In this document: in pieces, positions 12,848 through 20,069 of the stretch
How the letters are laid out: each line of letters opens with the position of its first letter
Position numbering within the stretch: position 1 is the first letter of the stretch
DNA from: Candidatus Bipolaricaulota bacterium
Lineage (GTDB): Bacteria; Bipolaricaulota; Bipolaricaulia; UBA7950; UBA9294
Length of the DNA: 20,069 nt
Assembly: GCA_015485945.1 (NCBI GenBank)
Contig: WFSM01000177.1
Location: forward strand, 1-20,069
Reading direction: 5' to 3'
Notes under the pieces: model-generated
Databases searched by the model: none
What the model was told of the DNA's origin: nothing
Seen by the model: only the letters and a program-made list of their open reading frames with translations
Program-made: the position numbers and the translations under genes

Positions 12848-13416
12848 GTCGGGTCCCCAAACCGGTTTCGAAACGCAATCTCCGCAACGGGTCGCCGCGC
12901 CGGTGCTCCTAAATCGACAGCGGGATACCCGATCGGGAGGATGACTGTCGGCTTGAACTGCAGCGGCACCGCCAAGATCCGATTTAAGTCAACCCCAGCC
13001 GGGGTGTAGGTGACCGTTCCCAACCCTTCTTCCGTGATCTGAAGGAGCATAAACCCAACTGCGAGCCACGTCGAGTGAATCGGGTACGGCTCATGAGCGT
13101 CGTAGAAGACGCAAATGAGATACGGTGCATCCACGAGAAACGGCTTGGCCGCGGTGATTCCACGGGCGTTCATCCATTCCACCAATTCCCGTGGCGCATG
13201 GGAATGGAACCGTCGTTCCGCCGCCTCACATTCCTCGCGGATCGTGCGCTTTATCGTGGGGTCATCCACCACCACGAACCGCCACGGTTGCCGATTTGCC
13301 CCCGACGGAGCGAGACGACCGGCGGCGATGATATGACGAATCGCCGTTGCGGGAACTGGATCAGGCCGGAATTGACGTACCGACCTCCGCGACCGGGCAA
13401 GGTCGACGATGCTCAT
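12844..13416 (-). CDS. Nitroreductase-family flavoprotein
   Basis: This 190-residue protein matches the FMN-dependent nitroreductase fold: RSRRSVRQF near the start (FMN phosphate contacts, about residues 8-16), LAPSGANRQPW (about 35-45) and a C-terminal ILPIGYPA, then EIAFRNRFG. The start ATG (13416-13414) overlaps the DUF1015 stop (ATGA) without a strong ribosome binding site, so translation is probably coupled. Its substrate is unknown; members reduce nitro groups, quinones or enones, or dehalogenate. Being last in the serine operon suggests a metabolic role, but nothing in the sequence ties it to serine. Confidence 0.88.
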   Translation of the reverse strand: MSIVDLARSRRSVRQFRPDPVPATAIRHIIAAGRLAPSGANRQPWRFVVVDDPTIKRTIREECEAAERRFHSHAPRELVEWMNARGITAAKPFLVDAPYLICVFYDAHEPYPIHSTWLAVGFMLLQITEEGLGTVTYTPAGVDLNRILAVPLQFKPTVILPIGYPAVDLGAPARRPVAEIAFRNRFGDPT

Positions 13417-14711
13417 CCTTTGTCAATCTCCAGCTTGGAAATGACGAGGCCGGTGAGGAGTTTGGGGTAGAAATCAGTCGACTTCTGTGGCATTTTCTCC
13501 CCGTGGTCGGCGACCCGGATCACTTCCTGCGGGCTCGTCGGGTTGAGCATGAAAAAGATCTGCTCAGCGCCGGCATCGACCTGGGCGATCGCGGCGTCTG
13601 AATCGCGGGTGTAGGTGATATTCCGCTGTTCTTCCAGCGCGGCGGCATCGATTCCAAGCAGCCGTTCGAGAACGGCGGCATGGAGGATCGCAACGTCGAG
13701 CCGTTTCCAGTCTGAAGAGTGATCCGCAATCAGCCGGTCCATTAGCGACTCGTCGCGCAGGGTGAAGGTGTAGAACTTCTTTCCGGTGTACACCCCAAAC
13801 GTGTGCCGGGCATTCCCTTCCTGCACCGCCGCTTCCATCGCCGCGCGGTCCGGGTGTTCGCCGACCGCGAAGTCATCTGCTGCCCGCGTGACGAACGCCG
13901 CTGGAGCAAAGTTATCGATTCCGTGCACTAACCGATGGATGGGACGAATCGTCATCCCCGGCTCGTCGATGTTGAACAGGGTCATCATGCGATGGTCGAA
14001 CGATTCCGGCGCCGCCGGTCGCCATCCCTTCTCCTCACACTCGCGCATGAAGTTGACCGCGGTCTCGTAACGGTGATGACCATCGGCGATGTACAGATCC
14101 TTGTCCGCAAGGGCGCTTTGGACCGCGGAGATCACCTCCTGGTCGGTGACCCGCCACACGCGATGCGCGTTTCCGAAATCATCCACCGCCGTGATCGTCG
14201 GAGTGACGCCGGCGATCGCCGCCGCAACCGCGGTATCAGCGCGACGGGCAGGATCGGAGTAGAGCATGAAGATGTGGCCAAAATTCGCCTCGGTGGCGCG
14301 CATCAGTTTCAACCGGTCTTCTTTCGGCCCCTTCAAAGTCCGCTCATGAGCGTGGACCTTTTCCGGTTCGAGTTTGCCGAGAGCGATTATCCCTTTGCGC
14401 ACAAGCCGGGATCCAGCGACCGTGTACTCCTGGTGATAGGCGTACACCGCCGGCACGGCGTCACGTTGGAGGACCCTGTGCTCGATCCACTCGGCCAGAT
14501 AACGCGCAGCGCGGAAGTAAACGTTATCGCCGTTGTCGCCAGGCTGTGGCTTTCCCTTGATGATGCGTACGATGTTATACGAGCTGCGCGCGTAGTAGAT
14601 CTCCTGTTCTTTCGCGCCGATACGGTCGTACGGCTGTGCCACGACTGCGCTTATGTCCCCAACCACCGCGGAGTTGTACCGGTAGCCGCGAAATGGAATG
14701 ATGCGTGCCAT
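13413..14711 (-). CDS. DUF1015 (COG4198) family protein of the serine operon
   Basis: This 432-residue protein shows the DUF1015 marks: RIIPFRGYRYN at the N-terminus, VAQPYDRIG (about residues 24-32), HAHERTLKGPKEDRL (about 120-134), and DGHHRYETAVNF (about 210-221). The length is normal for the family (about 400-430). The His/Asp/Glu clusters suggest a metal-dependent or phosphate-binding site, but the reaction is not established to my knowledge. The family is often found beside serA and serine aminotransferases, as here, which points to serine or phosphoserine metabolism. The start ATG has AGGGGGA 5 nt upstream and lies 9 nt after serA. Confidence 0.88.
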   Translation of the reverse strand: MARIIPFRGYRYNSAVVGDISAVVAQPYDRIGAKEQEIYYARSSYNIVRIIKGKPQPGDNGDNVYFRAARYLAEWIEHRVLQRDAVPAVYAYHQEYTVAGSRLVRKGIIALGKLEPEKVHAHERTLKGPKEDRLKLMRATEANFGHIFMLYSDPARRADTAVAAAIAGVTPTITAVDDFGNAHRVWRVTDQEVISAVQSALADKDLYIADGHHRYETAVNFMRECEEKGWRPAAPESFDHRMMTLFNIDEPGMTIRPIHRLVHGIDNFAPAAFVTRAADDFAVGEHPDRAAMEAAVQEGNARHTFGVYTGKKFYTFTLRDESLMDRLIADHSSDWKRLDVAILHAAVLERLLGIDAAALEEQRNITYTRDSDAAIAQVDAGAEQIFFMLNPTSPQEVIRVADHGEKMPQKSTDFYPKLLTGLVISKLEIDKG

Positions 14712-14720
14712 TACTTCCCC

Positions 14721-15638
14721 CTATGCGTTGGCAAACTCGATCACAATCTTCGCCGCTTCGGCTCCCACCCTCCCTTGAGCTTCAACAGTAGAGGCACCGA
14801 TGTGCGGAGTGAGGGATAGATTCGCCTGCGCGAACAACGGGGAGTTGACGTCCGGCGGCTCAGTCGCGAACACGTCAAGCGCAGCACCGGCGACCTTCCC
14901 CGACGCGATGGCGGCAGCGAGTGCACCCTCGTCGATTACCCCACCGCGGGCGCAGTTCACAATCCGCACACCGTCCTTCATCTCGTCAAACTGCGCTTTC
15001 CCGATCGCTGGACCCTCCTTCGGATCGAACGGGATGTGGAGCGAGATGAAATCGCTCTCCGCAAGCAGTCGCTCCAACGGAACCATCGTGACGATGTCGG
15101 GAAGCGGGCTTTTGTTGATGAACTTATCGAACGCGACTACGGTCATCCCGAGGGCGTGTGCCTTTTTCGCGAGGGCCTGGCCGATGCGCCCGATCCCCAC
15201 AATTCCCAGAGTCTTTCCCGCGATCTCCACCCCGTTGAGTGCCTTTTTCTCCCAGTTGCCGTTTCTGATGGATACGGTACCGCGGGCGATGTGGCGAGCA
15301 AGTGACAGGATGTGCCCAAGCGTCAGCTCGGCGACCGAGTTGGTGCTTGCCCCCGGAGTGTTACGCACCTCAATTCCCCTGGACTGGGCATACTCGACGT
15401 CGATATTGTCGAGCCCGACCCCGGCGCGGACGATCAGCCGCAGATTGGCCGCCGCGTCGATCACCGCTTTACGCATCTTGGTCGCGCTGCGGACAATAAT
15501 CGCCTCGTAATCAGGGATCGTCGCGATAAGTTCTTCCGGTGACATGTCGGTCTTAACGTCAACCGCCAACCCGGCACCTTTCATCTCATCCACCGCAGCG
15601 GACGCAAGTGGATCGGAGACAAGCACACGAACCGCCAT
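14721..15638 (-). CDS. serA: D-3-phosphoglycerate dehydrogenase, short form without ACT domain
   Basis: The 305-residue enzyme oxidises 3-phosphoglycerate to 3-phosphohydroxypyruvate with NAD+, the first step of serine synthesis. It has the substrate-domain motif VRAGVGLDNID (about residues 70-80), the nucleotide-binding GIVGIGRIG (about 145-153), and the catalytic triad Arg231 (NCARGGVID), Glu260 (DVFATEPP) and His279 (LTPHIGAST). It ends after the catalytic fold, so it lacks the serine-sensing ACT domain of long SerA forms and is probably not inhibited by serine in that way. The ribosome binding site AAGGAGGAAAAT precedes the ATG. The upstream neighbour is the cognate aminotransferase, 14 nt away. 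Confidence 0.93.
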   Translation of the reverse strand: MAVRVLVSDPLASAAVDEMKGAGLAVDVKTDMSPEELIATIPDYEAIIVRSATKMRKAVIDAAANLRLIVRAGVGLDNIDVEYAQSRGIEVRNTPGASTNSVAELTLGHILSLARHIARGTVSIRNGNWEKKALNGVEIAGKTLGIVGIGRIGQALAKKAHALGMTVVAFDKFINKSPLPDIVTMVPLERLLAESDFISLHIPFDPKEGPAIGKAQFDEMKDGVRIVNCARGGVIDEGALAAAIASGKVAGAALDVFATEPPDVNSPLFAQANLSLTPHIGASTVEAQGRVGAEAAKIVIEFANA

Positions 15639-15652
15639 ATTTTCCTCCTTTT

Positions 15653-16720
15653 TTACAATCCGAGAACTTCTTCTATCGCCGCAAGCAATCCCATGATCTC
15701 ATCGGGCTGGGTGTCGCCCATGTGAGCGATACGGAACGTCTTTTCCTTGATCGCGCCGTAACCGTTCGAGATGCGGACGTGATAGTCGGTCACCAACCGA
15801 TCGATCAAGTCCTTCACCGCTATCCCGCGCGTGTTTTCAACACAGGTCAGAGTCTTCGACCAGTACCCTTCTTCGGGGTAGATGTCGAAATACTCCTTTG
15901 CCCACGCCTGCACGATTTTCGCCATCTTCTCGTGGCGGGCAAACCGGTTCTCCAGTCCCTCGGCGAGGAAGTTATCGAGCTGAGTGTTCAACGCGAATAA
16001 ATGTGGGATTGCCGGTGTAGATGGGGTCTGGTTGCGCTGATGGTACTTGTACATGTTGGGGAGATTGAAGTAATAACTGCGCGGCGGGACGGTCTTCGCC
16101 CGGGCGAGCGCCCGCTGCGATACCGCGGCAACGGCAAGCCCGGCGGGGAGGGCAAATGCCTTCTGCACGCCGGCGAGGACGAAATCAAGCCCCCACGCGT
16201 CGGTATCAATCTTCACCCCCGCCATCCCGCTTACCGCGTCGACGAAGAGGAACACGTCCGGGTAGCGTTTCACCACCTCCGCGATTTCGGCCACCGGGTT
16301 CATCATCCCGGTCGAGGTTTCGTTGAGGACAAGGGTGACCGCGTCGTACTTCCCCGTTTTCAATTGTTCGTCGACCATTTCCGGTTTGATCGCAACGTTC
16401 CAGTCAATCTCGAATGCGTCACACGGAACGCCGTTTCCGACCGTGATCTCATGCCAACGCTTGGAGAACGCGCCGTTTATCAGGTTCAGACAGCGTTTGG
16501 CAACCAGGTTCGTCACCGCTGATTCCATCGCTCCAGTGGAAGACGACGTGAACAGAAGCACCGGATTCTTCGTGTACAACAACTTCTGTAGCTTCGGCTG
16601 AATCTCAGCGTACAACGCCCCGAATTCCGGGGAACGGTGGTGAATCTGGGGGGTAGAAAGTTCCTTAAGAATCTCCGGCCGGACTTCGGTCGGGCCGGGG
16701 GTAAACAATCGATCATGCAT
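15653..16720 (-). CDS. Class V aminotransferase, serine-pyruvate/phosphoserine aminotransferase type
   Basis: This 355-residue PLP enzyme begins LFTPGPTEVRPEI, typical of the alanine-glyoxylate/serine-pyruvate group. PLP-binding features are SSSTGAMESAV (about 59-69), Asp161 in FVDAVSGMAGV, and Lys187 in LAGVQKAFALP, the Schiff-base lysine. The HHRSPEF stretch (about 27-33) contributes to substrate binding. Next to serA, it most likely converts 3-phosphohydroxypyruvate to phosphoserine, the arrangement known from Thermotoga, where a class V enzyme stands in for SerC. Alanine-glyoxylate or serine-glyoxylate activity is an alternative. The ATG at 16720 has GGAGG 6 nt upstream. It is the first gene of the serine operon. 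Confidence 0.87.
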   Translation of the reverse strand: MHDRLFTPGPTEVRPEILKELSTPQIHHRSPEFGALYAEIQPKLQKLLYTKNPVLLFTSSSTGAMESAVTNLVAKRCLNLINGAFSKRWHEITVGNGVPCDAFEIDWNVAIKPEMVDEQLKTGKYDAVTLVLNETSTGMMNPVAEIAEVVKRYPDVFLFVDAVSGMAGVKIDTDAWGLDFVLAGVQKAFALPAGLAVAAVSQRALARAKTVPPRSYYFNLPNMYKYHQRNQTPSTPAIPHLFALNTQLDNFLAEGLENRFARHEKMAKIVQAWAKEYFDIYPEEGYWSKTLTCVENTRGIAVKDLIDRLVTDYHVRISNGYGAIKEKTFRIAHMGDTQPDEIMGLLAAIEEVLGL

Positions 16721-16754
16721 GGTCTGCCTCCGTTATACGAAAAGGATCGCCGGG

Positions 16755-16783
16755 ACTATACCATCCGGTTACCTTGTTTGCAA
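16755..16783 (-). promoter_or_regulatory. Promoter candidate for the serine operon
   Basis: On the minus strand TTGCAA (16783-16778, four of six) and TATAGT (16760-16755, five of six) are 17 nt apart, about 35 nt upstream of the aminotransferase start. It lies in the divergent region shared with lemA. Confidence 0.55.
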
Positions 16784-16860
16784 AGCCGGAACGGGCAGTG
16801 TTTTGGTTTATCGCTCCGGCTACGGTAGAATTGACTGACTATCATATTGAGGGAGGAAAG

Positions 16861-17415
16861 ATGGGGCCAGGTACAATTACTGTTGTCGTCATCATTATCC
16901 TCTTCGGATGGGGAATTTTAGTCTACAACCGGCTTATCCGGCTGCGGATCCGAACCGAGGAGGCATGGCGCGACATTGACACCCAGTTGAAACGCCGGTA
17001 CGACCTGATCCCCAATCTGGTGGAGACGGTCAAAGGGTATGCCGCACACGAGAGAGGGGTATTTGAAAACGTCGCCAAGGCGCGGTCGGCCGCGATGGGG
17101 GCGACAACGCCCAAGGAGAAGGCACAGGCGGAGGCAGGGCTGAAAGCGGCACTAAAATCCCTGTTTGCGGTGGTGGAGAATTATCCGCAACTCAAGGCAA
17201 ACGAGAACTTCCAACAGCTCCAGCAGACTCTGGAAGAGACCGAAGACCAGATTCAGCGAGCGCGGATGTATTATAACGCGGTGGTACGCGACCTCAATAC
17301 ACATATCGGGCTGTTCCCGCAGAGCATAATCGCCGGCATGTTCCACTTCACCCCGCGGGAGTTTTACACTTTGACGGGAGAGGAAGAACGTCAAGCACCG
17401 AAAGTGAGCTTCTGA
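16861..17415 (+). CDS. lemA: LemA family protein
   Basis: From the ATG at 16861, preceded by GGGAGGAAAG, the protein has 184 residues; an upstream in-frame start at 16774 gives an unlikely extension. One N-terminal transmembrane helix (about 4-22) is followed by YNRLIRLRIRTEEAWRDID and QLKRRYDLIPNLVETVKGYA, the LemA signature, then a long helical coiled-coil region and NFQQLQQTLEETEDQI. LemA proteins are membrane-anchored helical bundles of unclear biochemical role, often paired with DUF2207 proteins as here. A weak promoter, TAGAAT at 16826 with a poor -35 box, lies upstream. The stop overlaps the next start by one base (TGATG). Confidence 0.93.
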   Translation: MGPGTITVVVIIILFGWGILVYNRLIRLRIRTEEAWRDIDTQLKRRYDLIPNLVETVKGYAAHERGVFENVAKARSAAMGATTPKEKAQAEAGLKAALKSLFAVVENYPQLKANENFQQLQQTLEETEDQIQRARMYYNAVVRDLNTHIGLFPQSIIAGMFHFTPREFYTLTGEEERQAPKVSF

Positions 17416-19157
17416 TGAAACGGGCGTGGTTATTTCTCGTGGTTATCGTCTTGGTTAGCGTCGTCGCTCAGGCGATCACTATCACTGACCTCAAGAGCTC
17501 CATCTCCATACTCAAATCCGGTGATTTGAACGTTGTCGAGACGATCGCCGCCACGTTTACAACTCCCCATCACGGCATCTACCGTGACATCACGTATTCT
17601 TATCGGTCCCCCAATACCGGGAAGCGAATTACCATCGGAATTAAAGTGACTGGGGTGACGCTCGACGGAAGTCCGGTCCCGTACTCAATCGGCCGGCATG
17701 GAAGCGACGTCCGCATCCGTATCGGCGATCCGAATCGCACGATCACCGGCGATCACACATACGTGATCTCCTACACCGTGTCACGCGCGCTTCTGTTTCA
17801 CAAGGATTACATCCAGCTCTATTGGAGCGCCACCGGCAACCGGTGGGAGATCCCAATTGATCATGCCGAGGCGCTCGTGACCCTGCCACCGGGGGTCAAA
17901 CCATCGGACATACAAGCGGTTTCGTACGTCGGCTACTTGGGGTCACGCACGCGCGGCGCGCCACCAAAAGTGGAGAGTACCGGCCAGCTCCTCTTCACCA
18001 CCAAGACACTGATGCCCGGCGAGGGATTGACGATCGACATTGCCATCCCGAGAAGTAAAGCCGGGATTGCTGCCCCTACCGCCGGTGACCGTGCGCTGTG
18101 GTTCTTGTCGGCGAACAAATACGCCGGCCTGCCGATCATCGTGTTGCTGGGAATGTTCGCTCTGTGGCTCAAGGTCGGCAAGGACCCGGCCAAGGGGACA
18201 ATCGCCCCCCAGTTTGCTCCCCCCAAGGATATCCACCCCGGTGAAGCCGGGATCCTGATCGATGACCGTGCCGATTTACGTGACATCACAGCGATGATGA
18301 TCGGACTGGCAGTTGCCGGCTACATCAAGATCAGGGAGATACAACCCGAGGAGGTCGGACTGGTCGCGGAAGTAAAAAAGCTGTTTGGCCGAAACGGACC
18401 GGCCGATTATGAGTTTATCAAAGTGAAGCCGCCCGACGATAAACTGACGCGGGCAGAAACTCGTCTCATGACAACCATTTTTGATGCTTCCCATTCTGAC
18501 AAACGCACCCTGTCATCGCTCGAAAACGAATTCTACCAGCACCTGCCACAGATTAAAGCCGATCTCTACTCCGAGCTCATCAAAAAGGGATTCTACCCCC
18601 ACAACCCGGAGCGTGTACGAAGTTTCTACATTACTCTCGGCGGGATGATCGTCGGATTAGGGATATTCATCGGGATTTTCTTTGCCTCCCTTTACCTCGG
18701 AATCGCGGTACTGGTATCCGGTCTGATCGTGCTCGCGTTCGCCCCGATCATGCCGCGCAAAACGAAGAAAGGAGTAACGGTGTACCGTGACCTGCGTGGG
18801 CTCTCCGAGTATATCCACCGCGCTGAGGTCAAGCAGATGGAGTTCCACGACGCGCCGGAAAAGACACCAGAGCTATTCTCCAAGTTGCTCCCTTATGCGA
18901 TGGCGTTCAACCTCACCCGTATTTGGACACGACAGTTCGCCGGGCTGTTGCAACAGCCACCGGAGTGGTACGTCGGGGTGTCCCCAACGTTCAATGGTGC
19001 GATGTTTACCTTGGCGATGATGAACCTGTCAAGCGGGATGGCGCAGACGTTCGTGTCCGCGCCGCGCACTGCCGGATCAGCATGGGGCGGTGGTGCCGGG
19101 TTCGGCGGTGGATTCTCCGGCGGTGGGTTCGGCGGTGGCGGTGGCGGCGGGTGGTAA
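17415..19157 (+). CDS. DUF2207 domain membrane protein with Gly-rich C-terminus
   Basis: This 580-residue protein has a signal peptide (about 1-20), an extracytoplasmic beta-rich DUF2207 domain (about 21-225, with HHGIYRDITYSYRSP and QLYWSATGNRWEIPI), and a transmembrane helix near 236-253. A cytoplasmic part follows, with the conserved PPKDIHPGEAGILIDDRADL and then RDITAMMIGLAVAGYIKI. Two further helices lie around 400-445. The tail ends in a run of Gly with Phe/Ser and a final GGGGGGGW, typical of the family. It is translationally linked to lemA (TGATG). The pair is widespread; its role in the envelope is not established. Confidence 0.92.
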   Translation: MKRAWLFLVVIVLVSVVAQAITITDLKSSISILKSGDLNVVETIAATFTTPHHGIYRDITYSYRSPNTGKRITIGIKVTGVTLDGSPVPYSIGRHGSDVRIRIGDPNRTITGDHTYVISYTVSRALLFHKDYIQLYWSATGNRWEIPIDHAEALVTLPPGVKPSDIQAVSYVGYLGSRTRGAPPKVESTGQLLFTTKTLMPGEGLTIDIAIPRSKAGIAAPTAGDRALWFLSANKYAGLPIIVLLGMFALWLKVGKDPAKGTIAPQFAPPKDIHPGEAGILIDDRADLRDITAMMIGLAVAGYIKIREIQPEEVGLVAEVKKLFGRNGPADYEFIKVKPPDDKLTRAETRLMTTIFDASHSDKRTLSSLENEFYQHLPQIKADLYSELIKKGFYPHNPERVRSFYITLGGMIVGLGIFIGIFFASLYLGIAVLVSGLIVLAFAPIMPRKTKKGVTVYRDLRGLSEYIHRAEVKQMEFHDAPEKTPELFSKLLPYAMAFNLTRIWTRQFAGLLQQPPEWYVGVSPTFNGAMFTLAMMNLSSGMAQTFVSAPRTAGSAWGGGAGFGGGFSGGGFGGGGGGGW

Positions 19158-19231
19158 TTTCGCCCTCGCTTAACGTCGTTCCCGCGTTATTGAAGCAGCA
19201 CCATGATCGGCGAGAGAACCGTCGAAATATC

Positions 19232-19246
19232 CCCACCCCACCTGGG
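19232..19246. promoter_or_regulatory. CsoR-type operator-like site 1
   Basis: CCCACCCCACCTGGG matches site 2 at 13 of 15 positions and lies exactly 80 bp upstream of it. The palindrome is imperfect (CCCA with TGGG). It sits upstream of the -35 box of the csoR promoter. The GC-tract palindrome resembles CsoR/RcnR family operators. Confidence 0.6.
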
Positions 19247-19275
19247 AGAATTTCAAACTACCTCCGCGAGCTGTA

Positions 19276-19304
19276 TTGACACTCGTCAGGCTATGGCGTA
19301 GAAT
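19276..19304 (+). promoter_or_regulatory. Promoter of the csoR-type gene
   Basis: A perfect TTGACA (19276-19281) and TAGAAT (19299-19304, five of six) are 17 nt apart. Transcription would start near 19311, at the edge of operator-like site 2, so a bound repressor would block initiation. Confidence 0.8.
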
Positions 19305-19311
19305 ACATTAT

Positions 19312-19326
19312 CCCACCCCAGGTGGG
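19312..19326. promoter_or_regulatory. CsoR-type operator-like site 2
   Basis: CCCACCCCAGGTGGG is a perfect palindrome (CCCACC, 3-nt centre, GGTGGG) at the predicted transcription start of the csoR-type gene. This is the expected place and type of sequence for autoregulation by a CsoR tetramer. Confidence 0.7.
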
Positions 19327-19349
19327 TAAACTGTGTGATGGAGGTCGAG

Positions 19350-19643
19350 ATGGAAGGGAAAGGGAGCCTGGCGAAAGAACCAGAAATAAAGAAAATGATC
19401 CGTCAGCGGTTGCGCACCGCGATCGGACACCTAGCGGCGGTGGAGCGCATGGTCGAGGAAGAGCAGTACTGTATGGACATCCTCAAGCAGCTGTCCGCCG
19501 TACAATCGTCGCTTTCCAAAGTGGCGCAGGCCCTTGCCAATTCTCATATGCGGCACTGTGTGCGCGAAGCAATCGACGAAGGCAGGGGAGAAGAAAAGGT
19601 GGAGGAGATGCTCGAGATCCTCAAGTACCTGCGGCACTTTTGA
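19350..19643 (+). CDS. csoR: CsoR-type metal-sensing transcriptional repressor
   Basis: The ATG at 19350 follows GGAGG by 5 nt; GTG 19335 and ATG 19338 lie on or before that site and are less likely. The 97-residue all-helical protein is of the CsoR/RcnR (DUF156) family. It has the Cu(I) ligands Cys41, His66 and Cys70 with the known 25 and 4 spacing (YC and SHMRHC). The second-shell residues Tyr40 and Glu86 also stand where Cu-sensing CsoR has Tyr and Glu. It should release DNA on Cu(I) binding and derepress its promoter. Two palindromic sites flank that promoter. No copper pump is visible in the window, so its target may be itself or a distant gene. Confidence 0.92.
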   Translation: MEGKGSLAKEPEIKKMIRQRLRTAIGHLAAVERMVEEEQYCMDILKQLSAVQSSLSKVAQALANSHMRHCVREAIDEGRGEEKVEEMLEILKYLRHF

Positions 19644-19706
19644 TAGACTACGACCTCGTCTTCATCGCGGGATGGAGCGGCCGGGTTCGCCGCGACGTCA
19701 CTTGGA

Positions 19707-19739
19707 GGCGCTGCTGCGTGGAGTGATCGCCGCAGCGCC
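19707..19739. terminator. Inverted repeat between convergent csoR and rhodanese genes, possible bidirectional terminator
   Basis: GGCGCTGC (19707-19714) and GCAGCGCC (19732-19739) form an 8-bp perfect stem across 17 nt. It sits in the 114-nt gap between two convergent genes. There is no T-run on either side, so classical termination is not certain. Confidence 0.4.
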
Positions 19740-19757
19740 CGAGAACGCAAGTTCGCG

Positions 19758-20069
19758 TTACTGCGTCGGCGGGGAGAGGATGAACTTATCCTTGAACTGC
19801 CGCATCCATTCGTTCAATCCGCCGAGGAGGCTCTTCGCCTGCGGGTAGCCGTTCTTGTTCAGGATCTGTGCTGCTTGATCAGACAGCGTCCCGCCCGTGT
19901 CGTAGAGGATAATCAACACGCCCCGCGGCAGGCGGTCCATCCACTCATTGAGCTCGGCGTACGGGATGTTGATTGCCCCGAGCAGGTGCGCCGTCGCGTA
20001 CTCTTTCGGCTCCCGCAGGTCGACCAGGAGATAGAACAGGTAATTCAGGTCACTCGCGGCAATGTTGTA
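19758..20069 (-). CDS. Rhodanese-like protein without catalytic Cys, C-terminal part (5' end beyond the window)
   Basis: The visible 103 residues hold a rhodanese fold: LLVDLREPKEYATAHLLGAI, then NIPYAELNEWMDRLP, and a C-terminal GYPQAKSLLGGLNEWMRQF. In active rhodaneses the strand before the loop ends in Cys (CxxGxRS); here the segment reads ILYDTGGTLSDQAA, with Asp at the Cys position and no Arg. It is therefore unlikely to be a sulfurtransferase and may be a binding or regulatory domain. The frame is open to the right edge, so a signal peptide or further domain cannot be judged. It is convergent with csoR. Confidence 0.85.
   Translation of the reverse strand, partial: YNIAASDLNYLFYLLVDLREPKEYATAHLLGAINIPYAELNEWMDRLPRGVLIILYDTGGTLSDQAAQILNKNGYPQAKSLLGGLNEWMRQFKDKFILSPPTQ

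Noticed and set aside
13935..14819. Plus-strand open frame of 294 codons
   Set aside because: Antisense to DUF1015 and the end of serA, both with firm motifs; no ribosome binding site or family features.

Overview
The window is bacterial chromosomal DNA with moderate to high GC and tightly packed operons, many with ATGA, GTGA or TGATG junctions. The organism looks like a double-membrane (diderm) bacterium: one protein ends like an outer-membrane beta-barrel, and another carries a barrel-like region followed by periplasmic-type domains. The gene content (an Mrp/Mbh-type antiporter module in archaeal MBH order, a Thermotoga-like serine operon with DUF1015, LemA-DUF2207) would suit a deep-branching, probably anaerobic lineage such as Bipolaricaulota (Acetothermia) or a Thermotogae relative. 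That placement is inference only; no rRNA or marker gene is present.

Layout from left to right. Positions 1-1749 (minus) hold mnhE, mnhF, mnhG, mbhD, mbhE and the start of mnhB, all overlapping by 4 nt. Positions 1878-9073 (minus) hold the most interesting region: two small secreted pilin-like proteins, a two-domain relative of them, a secreted chaperone-like Ig protein, a large usher-like protein (Ig domains, beta-barrel-like region, two SdrD_B-like domains, PKD) and a methyltransferase that overlaps it. Both small pilin-like genes are preceded by long leaders with c-di-GMP-I (GEMM-I) riboswitch hairpins, two in one leader and three in the other. All five have the conserved core with different stems and a GNRA tetraloop, and each leader ends in a hairpin that covers the Shine-Dalgarno sequence. 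Positions 9610-11459 (minus) encode an outer-membrane-type protein and a sigma factor of the SigB/SigF kind without region 4.2.

Positions 11626-12847 are a wrecked amino-acid ABC transporter: a substrate-binding protein cut at the exact end of an IS3-family remnant, then the 3' end of a permease. Positions 12844-16720 (minus) are a serine-biosynthesis operon (aminotransferase, serA, DUF1015, nitroreductase). Positions 16861-19157 (plus) are lemA and a DUF2207 gene. Positions 19232-19643 are a CsoR-type copper repressor with a strong promoter and two palindromic operator-like sites. The right edge (minus) holds a rhodanese-like protein with Asp in place of the catalytic Cys.

Working model: c-di-GMP, read by stacked riboswitches, sets the production of the abundant surface subunits, while hairpin terminators keep the assembly genes at a lower level. 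Together the genes look like a highly diverged chaperone-usher-type fibre system. The riboswitch calls are strong; the chaperone-usher reading rests on architecture and gene order and needs structural tests.
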